Source of the DNA: Planctomycetota bacterium
Lineage (GTDB): Bacteria; Planctomycetota; Phycisphaerae; WQYP01
Assembly (NCBI GenBank): GCA_021818445.1
Contig: JAKAEB010000035.1
Span: 1-39,151, forward strand
DNA length: 39,151 nt
Direction: 5' to 3'
Of this stretch, positions 1 to 7,523 are shown piece after piece (positions within the stretch are counted from its first letter, which is position 1; every line of letters starts with the position of its first letter). Made by a program: the position numbers and the translations under genes. The notes under the pieces are model-generated. The model was not told the DNA's origin, ran no database searches, and saw only the letters and a list, made by a program, of their open reading frames with translations.

Positions 1-159
1 ATCCCCGCAAATGAGGAATTTGCCTCACAGCGTATTGGGTTACACGAAGGCCTAACGTTTAAAGAAACAGAATCGAAAATGCAGACTTGTATAGTGCTTA
101 GCAAAGAACTCGGACGTGGCGATGTCGCACCGTTGCTCGATAAGCCGGAACTAAGCTAA
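1..159 (+). CDS. C-terminal fragment of an unknown protein (5' end outside window)
   Basis: Frame 1 is open from the first base to a TAA at 157-159 and gives about 52 residues of a soluble, charged C-terminus ending in DKPELS. I do not recognise the family. It lies 14 bases upstream of the DUF6527 gene on the same strand, so the two are probably one operon. By context it could be the end of an E1/ThiF-like or E2-like protein, because DUF6527 genes are often found with those, but nothing visible in these 52 residues proves it. Confidence 0.5.
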   Translation: MPANEEFASQRIGLHEGLTFKETESKMQTCIVLSKELGRGDVAPLLDKPELS

Positions 160-173
160 GGGCAGCAAATAGC

Positions 174-533
174 ATGATAAGATTTATTGCTGGTGTGGTC
201 TCACGGATATGGATTCGGCTTGTCTCAAGGTACAGACGAACTCCCAAGCGATTGCGCACCGTATATCTGGAAGAGTTGCCTGAAACGCTCGACGCTGATA
301 CAGTCTATGTGATGGGCGAAGGGGAAAAAAAGTGGTTCGTGGCGATGATCTGTCCATGTGGATGCGGAGCAATAGTACAAGTAAGTTTATTGCCGGATGC
401 CAAGCCACAGTGGCGGCTTCACGAGTATGGTGACAATACAATTTCTCTGCATCCGTCGATTTGGCGGAAGGTTGGCTGCCACAGTCACTTCTTTTTGCGA
501 CGGGGATTCATCGAATGGTGTGGTCGAGAATGA
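174..533 (+). CDS. DUF6527 family protein
   Basis: This 119-residue protein has a basic N-terminus and then the pattern I associate with DUF6527: a Cys cluster CPCGCG near residues 61-66, a short beta-rich stretch, HPSI near 93-96, and a C-terminal C-x-SHFFLRRGFIEW block. The cysteines look like a metal site, and the conserved Ser-His could be catalytic. Members are reported next to bacterial ubiquitin-like conjugation genes (multiubiquitin, E2-like, ThiF/E1). I recall proposals that they process the ubiquitin-like protein, which I cannot verify here. The ATG at 174 is the only reasonable start, although its ribosome-binding site is weak. It converges on the trb operon, so this gene lies just outside the transfer module. 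Family assignment is moderately sure; function is inferred. Confidence 0.6.
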   Translation: MIRFIAGVVSRIWIRLVSRYRRTPKRLRTVYLEELPETLDADTVYVMGEGEKKWFVAMICPCGCGAIVQVSLLPDAKPQWRLHEYGDNTISLHPSIWRKVGCHSHFFLRRGFIEWCGRE

Positions 534-674
534 TGATGAACTAACGGAGAATTGCCGAGGCCACACAAGTCACTTAATTTGATGAAACGATAAACATGAC
601 CATGCACGCTGCATCTTTCTTGTTTTTAAAACGCCGCAAATCTAATAATCAATTATGATTTAATCGTCCATCGG

Positions 675-983
675 TCATGACGACACTGCCCCAGAACCGT
701 TTAGTGTTGGCCTATTTTTAACGTCATTCGCAGAGTTGATCTTTGGTGCTTTGCGGACGTTGGCAGCGGCGAGTCTGGTCTTGAACGCCTGAAACTCCCG
801 GTCCGCATCCATAAATCGCCGGGCCATCTCACGCACCAGGTCCGCATCGGCAACCTCCGCATTGTAAGCCTGCTTGTAGAACTGCCGGTAGAGTTGTAAA
901 TCCAACCCCATACGGTAATCAACTTTAATATTACACTGGGTTGTCGCCGTGTGATGAAATGCCGGTAGTGATATGTCGGTCAT
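675..983 (-). CDS. DUF2274-like protein at the end of the trb operon
   Basis: The product has 102 residues. The core, around residues 18-68, is KVDYRMGLDLQLY, then a helical stretch, then VREMARRFMDADREF. This resembles DUF2274, the small protein encoded immediately after trbI in many Ti/Tn4371-type transfer loci, which shares a paired helix and an xRFMxxDRxF-like end. Its role is unknown; the position suggests an accessory of the mating-pair apparatus or a regulator. The ATG at 983 is preceded by AAGGAG with eight bases of spacing. It is separated from trbI by 91 bases. The C-terminal 30 residues are low-complexity and look disordered. The family call rests on motif likeness plus exact gene order. 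Confidence 0.6.
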   Translation of the reverse strand: MTDISLPAFHHTATTQCNIKVDYRMGLDLQLYRQFYKQAYNAEVADADLVREMARRFMDADREFQAFKTRLAAANVRKAPKINSANDVKNRPTLNGSGAVSS

Positions 984-1074
984 AATTTATTCTCCTTTTA
1001 CGGTTGTTTGTAAGGTCTTTTCTGTCTGATGCGTTGTTCAGTTCCGTCAAATGATTTAACATTCATCAGCGGCC

Positions 1075-2613
1075 TCAAGGCCGATATGGTTTTAATATCA
1101 TGTCCTCGTTGACCAGAACCCGAAACGGCCAGCCGGGCCGAATTGTAATCGTTGGCTGCACGTTGAGTTGTCGGTCAATAATCTTCTGGCCGATCTGGGA
1201 ACCTTCCTGGGCAATCGTATTACCCACCACATCCTGATTGGTGGAGGTGCTGTTGGGATTAATGGCCAGATTGCCGCCGTAGGCGATAGCCGTACTCAAG
1301 GCCGCAGCCTGGGCGAGTTTGGCAAAGTGGTAATTTACCTGATCATGAAGACCCGATTGACCTTCCTGGTTGGTACCCGGCATGGCATCAAGCACAATAG
1401 AATCGCCATTGGGCAGTATCAACCGCTGCCAAGCCACCAATACTCGGTTTTCACCATTGCCCACCACACTGCTGTAACGGCCTAATAACCGCGATCCCTG
1501 CGGTATGAGCAGATATTTTCCAGAAACGGAATCAAAGACGTTTTGCGTCACCGTGCCGATGATCTGGCCCGGCAGATCGCTGTTAATACCGGTTACCAGA
1601 GCGCCGGGGATCACGGTGCCAGCCTGAATTTCATAGGGGGATGCCGGCGGCGTCAACGGTTGGGCCAAATAGGATTGAACCCCAGCGGATGATTTCATAA
1701 AGGCCCGATGCTCCTGTTGAATTGCGGTACCTTGGTCGCCGGAGCCAATCCCCTGGCTTGAATTTCCATACGGACTTTGAAATCCCGGTGGAATAACACC
1801 GCCAGAAGTGAGCAATCCGTTATCTGGGTCCGGCGAGGACGCATTAGCCATCGGCGACGTTGCCGTGACGCCATTGCTATTGACCGAATCCGCCATACCG
1901 GCAAAAACGACCGGGGCATTCATCGCCTGACGCCATTGGCGCTGCAAGGATTTTAAGTCACGCATCCGCTGCCGATCCGGTGCGGTGGTCGATTTGGACA
2001 CCGCAGATGAGTTCTTGGCTGGCTTTGCCAAATGGCCTGGAACCGCAGCGGCGGCATGGCTATCCGCTTGCGGCCAGGTGTACGTCTGCGGCAACGTGCT
2101 CAAAAGAGCATTGTTGTCGGCCACTTCGCCGGACGACTGTACAACCGCATTGGAAGACGGCCGTCTTTGTACCTGCGGAACCGATGGCCCACCGCCCAGA
2201 CCAATGAACAGGGCGGTGCCCACCGCGCCTGCGGCGGCCAGCAGTATCAACATGACCGCCCTGGGTTTTAACCGCGTCACCCTTGGTTGCGGCGTGTGCA
2301 TACGCAGCACCGTCTGGCCATCTTGTTTCTCATCCGGCAGATGATAAGGGTCTGGCATCTGATCTGGGGAATTTCCGATAAAACCATTCACGGGATCATT
2401 GGCTTGCCGTTGAGTTTGCTCCGAGGATTCGGCATCGGTCGTCAGATGCATCTCGGAAACCTGCGGTGGTGCCGCTGTGGCGGACTGCCCATCCAAAGGC
2501 AATGCAGAAGCACCCACATCCGTGTCACCCAGGCTGGGTTCCGGTGTCATGTTCTCTGCAACGGTTTGCGGTTCAATGATTTCGTTTGTGTCTTTATTGG
2601 TTATTTCATCCAT
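1075..2613 (-). CDS. trbI: TrbI/VirB10, inner-to-outer membrane scaffold of the type IV secretion system
   Basis: VirB10-family proteins span the envelope from inner membrane to outer-membrane pore and transmit energy status. The chosen ATG at 2613 (MDEITNK) has GAGAGG seven bases upstream, whereas an ATG at 2628 has none; this gives 512 residues. A long acidic, proline- and glutamine-rich cytoplasmic part is followed by one membrane segment at about residues 118-140 (AVMLILLAAAGAVG). Next comes a Ser/Pro-rich periplasmic linker and the conserved C-terminal TrbI beta-barrel domain from about residue 315. That domain shows the usual AGTVIPGALVTGINSDLPG, the YLLIPQGSRLLG block and the terminal RPGWPFRVLVNEDM. 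The stop codon lies inside a small palindrome (1070-1083). It is the penultimate gene of the trb block. Confidence 0.93.
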   Translation of the reverse strand: MDEITNKDTNEIIEPQTVAENMTPEPSLGDTDVGASALPLDGQSATAAPPQVSEMHLTTDAESSEQTQRQANDPVNGFIGNSPDQMPDPYHLPDEKQDGQTVLRMHTPQPRVTRLKPRAVMLILLAAAGAVGTALFIGLGGGPSVPQVQRRPSSNAVVQSSGEVADNNALLSTLPQTYTWPQADSHAAAAVPGHLAKPAKNSSAVSKSTTAPDRQRMRDLKSLQRQWRQAMNAPVVFAGMADSVNSNGVTATSPMANASSPDPDNGLLTSGGVIPPGFQSPYGNSSQGIGSGDQGTAIQQEHRAFMKSSAGVQSYLAQPLTPPASPYEIQAGTVIPGALVTGINSDLPGQIIGTVTQNVFDSVSGKYLLIPQGSRLLGRYSSVVGNGENRVLVAWQRLILPNGDSIVLDAMPGTNQEGQSGLHDQVNYHFAKLAQAAALSTAIAYGGNLAINPNSTSTNQDVVGNTIAQEGSQIGQKIIDRQLNVQPTITIRPGWPFRVLVNEDMILKPYRP

Positions 2614-2691
2614 CGCTTTTCCTCTCATTACATGGGTTGTGATGTTAAAAATTCTTTCTGATCCGTGATTGCCTTGCTGTGTTTCTCCATG

Positions 2692-3717
2692 TTATTTGGG
2701 CTTGGCCCGCACAATTCGCACAATGGTCTGCGGATTTTCACCCAGACGCAGTTCCGCCTCATTGAACAATTGATCGACGACGTAGTAATTGCCTTCGATT
2801 CGGTAGTTGACAATCTGGGATCGTCCATTGCGACCCAACACAAACAGGGGAGGTGCTGCTGTAACGCCGAGTTCCGGTGGGAACTCAATGAAGGTCTTTG
2901 TCCCATCGTCAAAAGCTCTTAGCGGCGTCCATGGCGGCGTTTTGCCCTTCTGCTTGAGAATCAGATAATTGAAATTCATCTGGGATAAATTCATGTTTCG
3001 GCCCAGAATGGCTGCCTGGCGACTGTTTTCCCGTTGCATCGTGTGGCGAATCATGATCAGATCACCAAATGGATAGTGCCATGCGATCATGGTCTGATAA
3101 ACTCCCACCGCTACGCTCTGTAGATCAAGCTGATAAATTCTCTGGTTGGTGGTAATGACCATGTTGGTGCTCAAATCCGGTAGACGAGGCTTGACCAGCA
3201 CCAGCGTCTGACGCTGCGGCCCGGAACCGGCATGGACTTCCTGCACAATCCAACGGGTCGTATCCCCGGCGGCGCAGCTTTCCAATCTTTCGCCTGGAGC
3301 AAGTGCGATGGTGGTGACAAAGCCCGGACTGGTGATGGCGGTATACACCACGCCCGGGGCATAGTTGTAGTACTGAACGGCATCAATAAATCCCTTGGGT
3401 GTCGGCTCCTGTGTGGCTCTGGCCACCGCATTGGCAATACTCTGTAAAACATTGCCCGAATTTCTGGCTTGGGTTTTACGAGCCATCGTTACCGGCAATG
3501 GCCGCAATTGTGGCTCAAGTACCGGCACCTTGACCTCGACGACTTTGGGCGGGGCCGGATTGGAGACAAGGTGGGCGGGCACCAGCCGTGTATCCGGCCC
3601 AACAACAATATCCGGCTTTTGCGCTGTGCATCCGACCAACAGGCCCAGTGCCGCCATCAAGCCCCAACCGGCAAAACCCTTGAAGCCTTTTGTTTTGAAG
3701 TTCATGTCTATGTTCAT
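2692..3717 (-). CDS. trbG: TrbG/VirB9, outer-membrane core component carrying its own lipobox
   Basis: This 341-residue secreted protein belongs to the VirB9/CagX family, which forms the outer-membrane core complex with VirB10 and, in many systems, the lipoprotein VirB7. The N-terminus has a hydrophobic run ending in a good lipobox, LVGC (residues 27-30), so the mature protein is probably an outer-membrane lipoprotein itself. This may replace the missing VirB7/TrbH. A proline-rich stretch (about 40-75) precedes the VirB9 fold, with PGVVYTAITSPGFVTTIAL and, near the C-terminus, the characteristic FDDGTKTFIEFP and NYRIEGNYYVVDQLF motifs. The ATG at 3717 has AAAGGA seven bases upstream. It sits between trbF and trbI as in Ti/Tn4371-type loci. 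Confidence 0.93.
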   Translation of the reverse strand: MNIDMNFKTKGFKGFAGWGLMAALGLLVGCTAQKPDIVVGPDTRLVPAHLVSNPAPPKVVEVKVPVLEPQLRPLPVTMARKTQARNSGNVLQSIANAVARATQEPTPKGFIDAVQYYNYAPGVVYTAITSPGFVTTIALAPGERLESCAAGDTTRWIVQEVHAGSGPQRQTLVLVKPRLPDLSTNMVITTNQRIYQLDLQSVAVGVYQTMIAWHYPFGDLIMIRHTMQRENSRQAAILGRNMNLSQMNFNYLILKQKGKTPPWTPLRAFDDGTKTFIEFPPELGVTAAPPLFVLGRNGRSQIVNYRIEGNYYVVDQLFNEAELRLGENPQTIVRIVRAKPK

Positions 3718-3834
3718 GTAAAAATCCTTTCCTAAATAAAAGCGGTTATCTGAATTCCAATTTTCAATGTCGGTTCACAGTTTTTTCTTCACGCCGCAGA
3801 CTTCCCTGCTGGGCATGGGCGTCTCTCTCTCCGG

Positions 3835-4536
3835 CTATCGCACCGTTTGCACCGGAGCATCAAAGTCACGACTCCAGGTAAAACTGGTGATATAAACACC
3901 CAGTGGATTGTTAAAGACCGCATGGGCGTTATGCGGCGGGATCAATTTGATCTCAAAGAGACCGGTGTAACGCACCGACCGCTTTTCAAGGCCGTGACGA
4001 AAGGTGGCCTCAATCCAGCGCACCTGATAGGTGGTCTTGCTGCGCTGGAGAATGCTGACCAGGTGAACGGTTCGGGCAGCGGTACTTACATGGCTTTGTG
4101 AGGCCGCATACTGATTCATGGCCCGCACCGCATTTCCGGCCAAAAAGTGATAGGCCTGCAACCATTGATTCCGCAGTACCACCGGGTCCAACGGACGGGA
4201 CCGGACCAAACGCACCACCTGACCGACAAAGTAGCCGATCTGGGCCGTATCGGGTTTATAAAGTCCATTGGCCAGTTCAATACGGCCCGGCATTCCCACC
4301 CGGTTTACCGGCACAACGTAAGCGGCCACCTGACGTGTCAGGCTCATGTAGACCAAAGCACTGGTGGAAAGTATAGCCAAACCCAGACATCCCAGAGCCG
4401 CCAGCCGCCAGTGGGCCGCCTGCTGGCGGGCGGTTCCGATCCGCTGATCCCAGGCTTTGGCCGCCTGACTATATGGTGGCTGGTAATCGGTCTTGTTGTT
4501 CTGACCATAACTGGTCGTGTGTAATGAAAATCCCAT
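3835..4536 (-). CDS. trbF: TrbF/VirB8, inner-membrane assembly factor
   Basis: VirB8-type proteins nucleate the secretion channel at the inner membrane. The product has 233 residues from the ATG at 4536 (MGFSLHTT), preceded by GGAG with seven bases of spacing; an in-frame ATG 21 bases earlier lacks a ribosome-binding site. A short cytoplasmic N-terminus with NKTDYQPPYSQAAKAWDQRIG, a typical TrbF opening, leads into one membrane helix at about residues 43-63. The periplasmic NTF2-like domain that follows contains the conserved PLDPVVLRNQW and LFEIKLIPPHN segments. It lies between trbL and trbG. Confidence 0.92.
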   Translation of the reverse strand: MGFSLHTTSYGQNNKTDYQPPYSQAAKAWDQRIGTARQQAAHWRLAALGCLGLAILSTSALVYMSLTRQVAAYVVPVNRVGMPGRIELANGLYKPDTAQIGYFVGQVVRLVRSRPLDPVVLRNQWLQAYHFLAGNAVRAMNQYAASQSHVSTAARTVHLVSILQRSKTTYQVRWIEATFRHGLEKRSVRYTGLFEIKLIPPHNAHAVFNNPLGVYITSFTWSRDFDAPVQTVR

Positions 4537-4640
4537 TTTCAAACTCCATAAATACATTCAAAATGATCTATAAAACGTATTGCAAAAACTGATCCACTGT
4601 TTTTCACATAGCAAATCATGGCCGTTTCGCGGCCATCTGG

Positions 4641-5807
4641 TTATTCCTCTGATAGTCCGCTGCGGCCCGCACTGAATCCTCCACCTCCTGATCCGCCGAT
4701 CTTGCCGATCCCATTGCTGATCTTCTGGCTACCAGACCGAAGATGATCCGAAGCGGAAGATGTTGATGATGCACCAGATGAAGAGCGTGGTGGCGTGGCC
4801 GATGATGACGGCGTGGTTTTGGTGGCTCCTGTTGTCAAAGAACCACCACCAGCCGCCATGGTCGTGTTGGAACTTATCGCGGATGCGGCACGCACCGATG
4901 CCAGTGATGCCCCAACCACAGAGCCGGCTAAAAAGGTTCCGCCGCCATATACCGCCTGACCGGAGCCAAAAGCCACCGCTCCGGCACCGCCGGCTGCTCC
5001 GATCATGCTTACCGCGCCCAGGCTCGGTCCGCCGGAGACCAGATCACCAGCTAATCGTGTCGCGGTAATCGCCAACACCATCAGCACAATGGCTCCCAGT
5101 GCAATGTCCAGAGCCGAACGGATCGTAATAGAATCCGGATTGAGTTGCAGATGGCCAAAGGCCAGATCACCGATTCCCGCCACCAGGGTTAATACCATGA
5201 GTCTTACACCGGATGACACCACCCAGCCCAAGGGACGTTCGGCAATAAATGCGGTCTTGGAAAGTACTCCAAAGGGAATCAGTACAAAGGCCGCCAATGA
5301 GCCGAGTTTGAAGGATAGAATCGTCACAACGGCCTGTATGGCGATAATAAAGAACGCGGCCAGAATGGCCAGTACGGCCAGTGTCAGTAGTGCAATCTGC
5401 GGAAAGTTCTTAAAAAAGCCGATTGGCCCGCACAGATTGCCTATTTCCGTCATGATCGGGGAACTGGCGGTAAAGCCGCGATAGGCGATATTGCCGGGGT
5501 TCAGCAGATACACCTGGGGAAAACCTATTCCCCCAGCTTCAAAGCCCAGGTACATAAACGATTGGGCGATGGTATCGGTAAGGCTCTGCCAATTCTGAAC
5601 CAGCCAAACAAAAAATCCAATGTAGACGATTTTACGAGCCAATTTGACCATGACCTGATCTTCTGACAAGGCCCATAGCATGGCCGACAAAACGATATTC
5701 ATAATAATCAGAAAATTCAGCAGCCAGACCACATGGCCCTGGATCAGACCAAAGGCGCTATTGATGGTTTGCAGGTATTGGTTCAGAATCAGATTGATGG
5801 TTGGCAT
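4641..5807 (-). CDS. trbL: TrbL/VirB6, polytopic inner-membrane channel protein
   Basis: The product has 388 residues with about five or six hydrophobic segments: near 25-48, 58-75, 135-165, 170-190, 205-222 and 235-250. After these a Gly/Ala-rich membrane-like stretch gives way to a long Ser/Gly/Thr-rich, probably disordered C-terminal tail from about residue 310. The opening INLILNQYLQTINSAF and the conserved FKLGSLAAFVLIPFG fit TrbL/VirB6, which forms part of the inner-membrane pore for DNA. The ATG at 5807 is preceded by AAGGA. The gene follows the two trbJ genes with a 59-base gap and precedes trbF, the standard order. Confidence 0.92.
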   Translation of the reverse strand: MPTINLILNQYLQTINSAFGLIQGHVVWLLNFLIIMNIVLSAMLWALSEDQVMVKLARKIVYIGFFVWLVQNWQSLTDTIAQSFMYLGFEAGGIGFPQVYLLNPGNIAYRGFTASSPIMTEIGNLCGPIGFFKNFPQIALLTLAVLAILAAFFIIAIQAVVTILSFKLGSLAAFVLIPFGVLSKTAFIAERPLGWVVSSGVRLMVLTLVAGIGDLAFGHLQLNPDSITIRSALDIALGAIVLMVLAITATRLAGDLVSGGPSLGAVSMIGAAGGAGAVAFGSGQAVYGGGTFLAGSVVGASLASVRAASAISSNTTMAAGGGSLTTGATKTTPSSSATPPRSSSGASSTSSASDHLRSGSQKISNGIGKIGGSGGGGFSAGRSGLSEE

Positions 5808-5866
5808 GGGATTCCTTTATGTAACAGCCTTACGTTGGCCGCTTTACCTGGACATATTTATTTTGC

Positions 5867-6655
5867 TTATTGCTGACCAAACGGCATTGGGATCCCTTGC
5901 GTTGTCACCGGGGTATTCCAATCACTCATCACCGCCGCACGCTGTTGATCGGCATAAGCTCTCTGTGATTGGTCAATGGCCTGCTTTTGCGCGGAGGTTC
6001 TCTGGTTACTGGCTTCCAGAGCCTCCAACTCCTGAAGTTGGCCAGCCAGCGTGGCGACAATCTGATTGCCCGCTTGCAGAGCACTGGTGGCACCGGGTGC
6101 GGAATTGGAGGCGGCGACCAACTGGCCCACCTGACTGGAAGTTGCGGGCATCTGGGCCACGATCTGGTTTTGTATCTGCCGATTCTCCACCAGAGCCGAT
6201 CTCTGATTCTGCTGCCATTGCTGCTGCAGGGCCAGAATCTGGGTATTAGATACATTGGCAAAGTTCATCGGATAGTCGGTACTGATGACCGCTTGCACAT
6301 TGGCGGCCAGATAGGCCGGTTGCTCAATAATGGCCTGCAACTGGTTCATGGAGTAGCTCAATTGAGGAAACATGTTGACGTTGATGCTTGCCAGCATCAT
6401 CTCTTCCTGTTGAAGTTGCTGCTGCATGATCTGGAGCATCTGAATATCCTGCTGAACCTGCTGGATATTTTTGGCATAAATCGCGGGATCAAAGACGATT
6501 CCAAAGCCCCATGAGGTCGTGGGCACGGTCAACGTGACTATGGCGCTTATCGTGATGGCCGCATACCAGAGCGGTTTGGTCAGAGCAGGTTTACCTGGAA
6601 TCCCTTTTTTCATACTCGGTTTTTCCAGTTTGTGTGTCGGTGTTTCTGATTTCAT
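5867..6655 (-). CDS. trbJ: TrbJ/VirB5-like pilus-associated protein, second copy
   Basis: VirB5-family proteins are secreted to the periplasm and pilus tip and help recipient contact. This 262-residue copy starts at the ATG at 6655, with AAGGAG eight bases upstream; a TTG three bases earlier is not needed. A basic N-terminus and hydrophobic stretch form a signal peptide ending near TTSWG. Then comes the TrbJ hallmark FGIVFDPAIYAKN and a long glutamine-rich coiled coil (about residues 60-110). It aligns in layout with the upstream trbJ copy, sharing the IVFDP motif, the NRLLENQIV / NRQIQNQIV block, ASNSAPG and the C-terminal DQSRQAYHA / DQSQRAYAD region. The two are therefore diverged tandem paralogues. 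No trbK entry-exclusion gene follows. Confidence 0.88.
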   Translation of the reverse strand: MKSETPTHKLEKPSMKKGIPGKPALTKPLWYAAITISAIVTLTVPTTSWGFGIVFDPAIYAKNIQQVQQDIQMLQIMQQQLQQEEMMLASINVNMFPQLSYSMNQLQAIIEQPAYLAANVQAVISTDYPMNFANVSNTQILALQQQWQQNQRSALVENRQIQNQIVAQMPATSSQVGQLVAASNSAPGATSALQAGNQIVATLAGQLQELEALEASNQRTSAQKQAIDQSQRAYADQQRAAVMSDWNTPVTTQGIPMPFGQQ

Positions 6656-6731
6656 CAATTAGTCTCCTTAATCTTGGCTTTTTGCTGATTTCGTTGTGGC
6701 AAGGCGTTCATGCTGTTTGATCCATCCGACA

Positions 6732-7523
6732 TCAATTCCCATAAATATCCGGAAACGGGTCCGCAATTGGCTGGCTCGGGGTTGGATTGTTCCAATCGTG
6801 CATCACCCAGTGCCGCACGGCGGCGTGATATGCCTGGCGCGACTGATCCTGCGCGGAAAGCTGCGCGTGCAGTCGATTCTTGGCCACTTTCAGGGCGATT
6901 ATCCGGCCTATCTGCACGCTTAAATTCGCCAGCAACTGATTGTGGGCCTCAATGGCCGCCGTCAGACCGGGGGCACTGTTGGAGGCGGCAACGATGCCAC
7001 CAATCTGTTGTGAATCGGCTGGCATATTGGAAACAATCTGGTTTTCCAAAAGCCGGTTCTGAATAACACTGGCCCGATTGTTCTGATCCCATTGGGTGCG
7101 TAACTCTGCCATTGCCGTGCTATTCGGGTTGGTAGTTCCATTGCCAAACGACAGCGGTTCATTACTCGCCATCTGGGTATCGGGATTGCCGCCAGAAAAA
7201 CGCCCCCCGGCTTGCAGAATAATGGATGTGTCCTGCATGGACTGGGCCATATTTGGCCAAGCATTACTGCCCAGATTGGCGAGCATCTTTTCCTGGACCT
7301 GCAACTGACTTTCCATGCGGGCCAGTTGCTGCACCGATGCGGCCACGGCCAGAATGTGCTCGACAAAGTTGCTGGGATCAAAGACGATCCCTCCAAAGAG
7401 CGCTAATGCTGGGGCCGCAACCATCAGAGATACTCCCAGCGATGCCGCAATCACTGCCTTACGCCAGTGGTTATATTGTTGGCCAATGGGTGGTTGATCA
7501 GCTTTTGCATTTTGGTTTTTCAT
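6732..7523 (-). CDS. trbJ: TrbJ/VirB5-like pilus-associated protein, first copy
   Basis: The product has 263 residues. The start is the ATG at 7523, which overlaps the trbE stop as ATGA and has AAGGA nine bases upstream. An ORF start nine bases earlier (GTG-type context) sits on top of the ribosome-binding site and is unlikely. A signal peptide (about residues 22-43, ending in ALA) is followed by the TrbJ motif LFGGIVFDPSNF, an amphipathic heptad-rich helix region, and the conserved NRLLENQIV and ASNSAPG blocks. It is a diverged paralogue of the next gene. One copy is the norm in IncP and Ti-type trb loci, so the duplication may give alternative tip adhesins. Confidence 0.9.
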   Translation of the reverse strand: MKNQNAKADQPPIGQQYNHWRKAVIAASLGVSLMVAAPALALFGGIVFDPSNFVEHILAVAASVQQLARMESQLQVQEKMLANLGSNAWPNMAQSMQDTSIILQAGGRFSGGNPDTQMASNEPLSFGNGTTNPNSTAMAELRTQWDQNNRASVIQNRLLENQIVSNMPADSQQIGGIVAASNSAPGLTAAIEAHNQLLANLSVQIGRIIALKVAKNRLHAQLSAQDQSRQAYHAAVRHWVMHDWNNPTPSQPIADPFPDIYGN

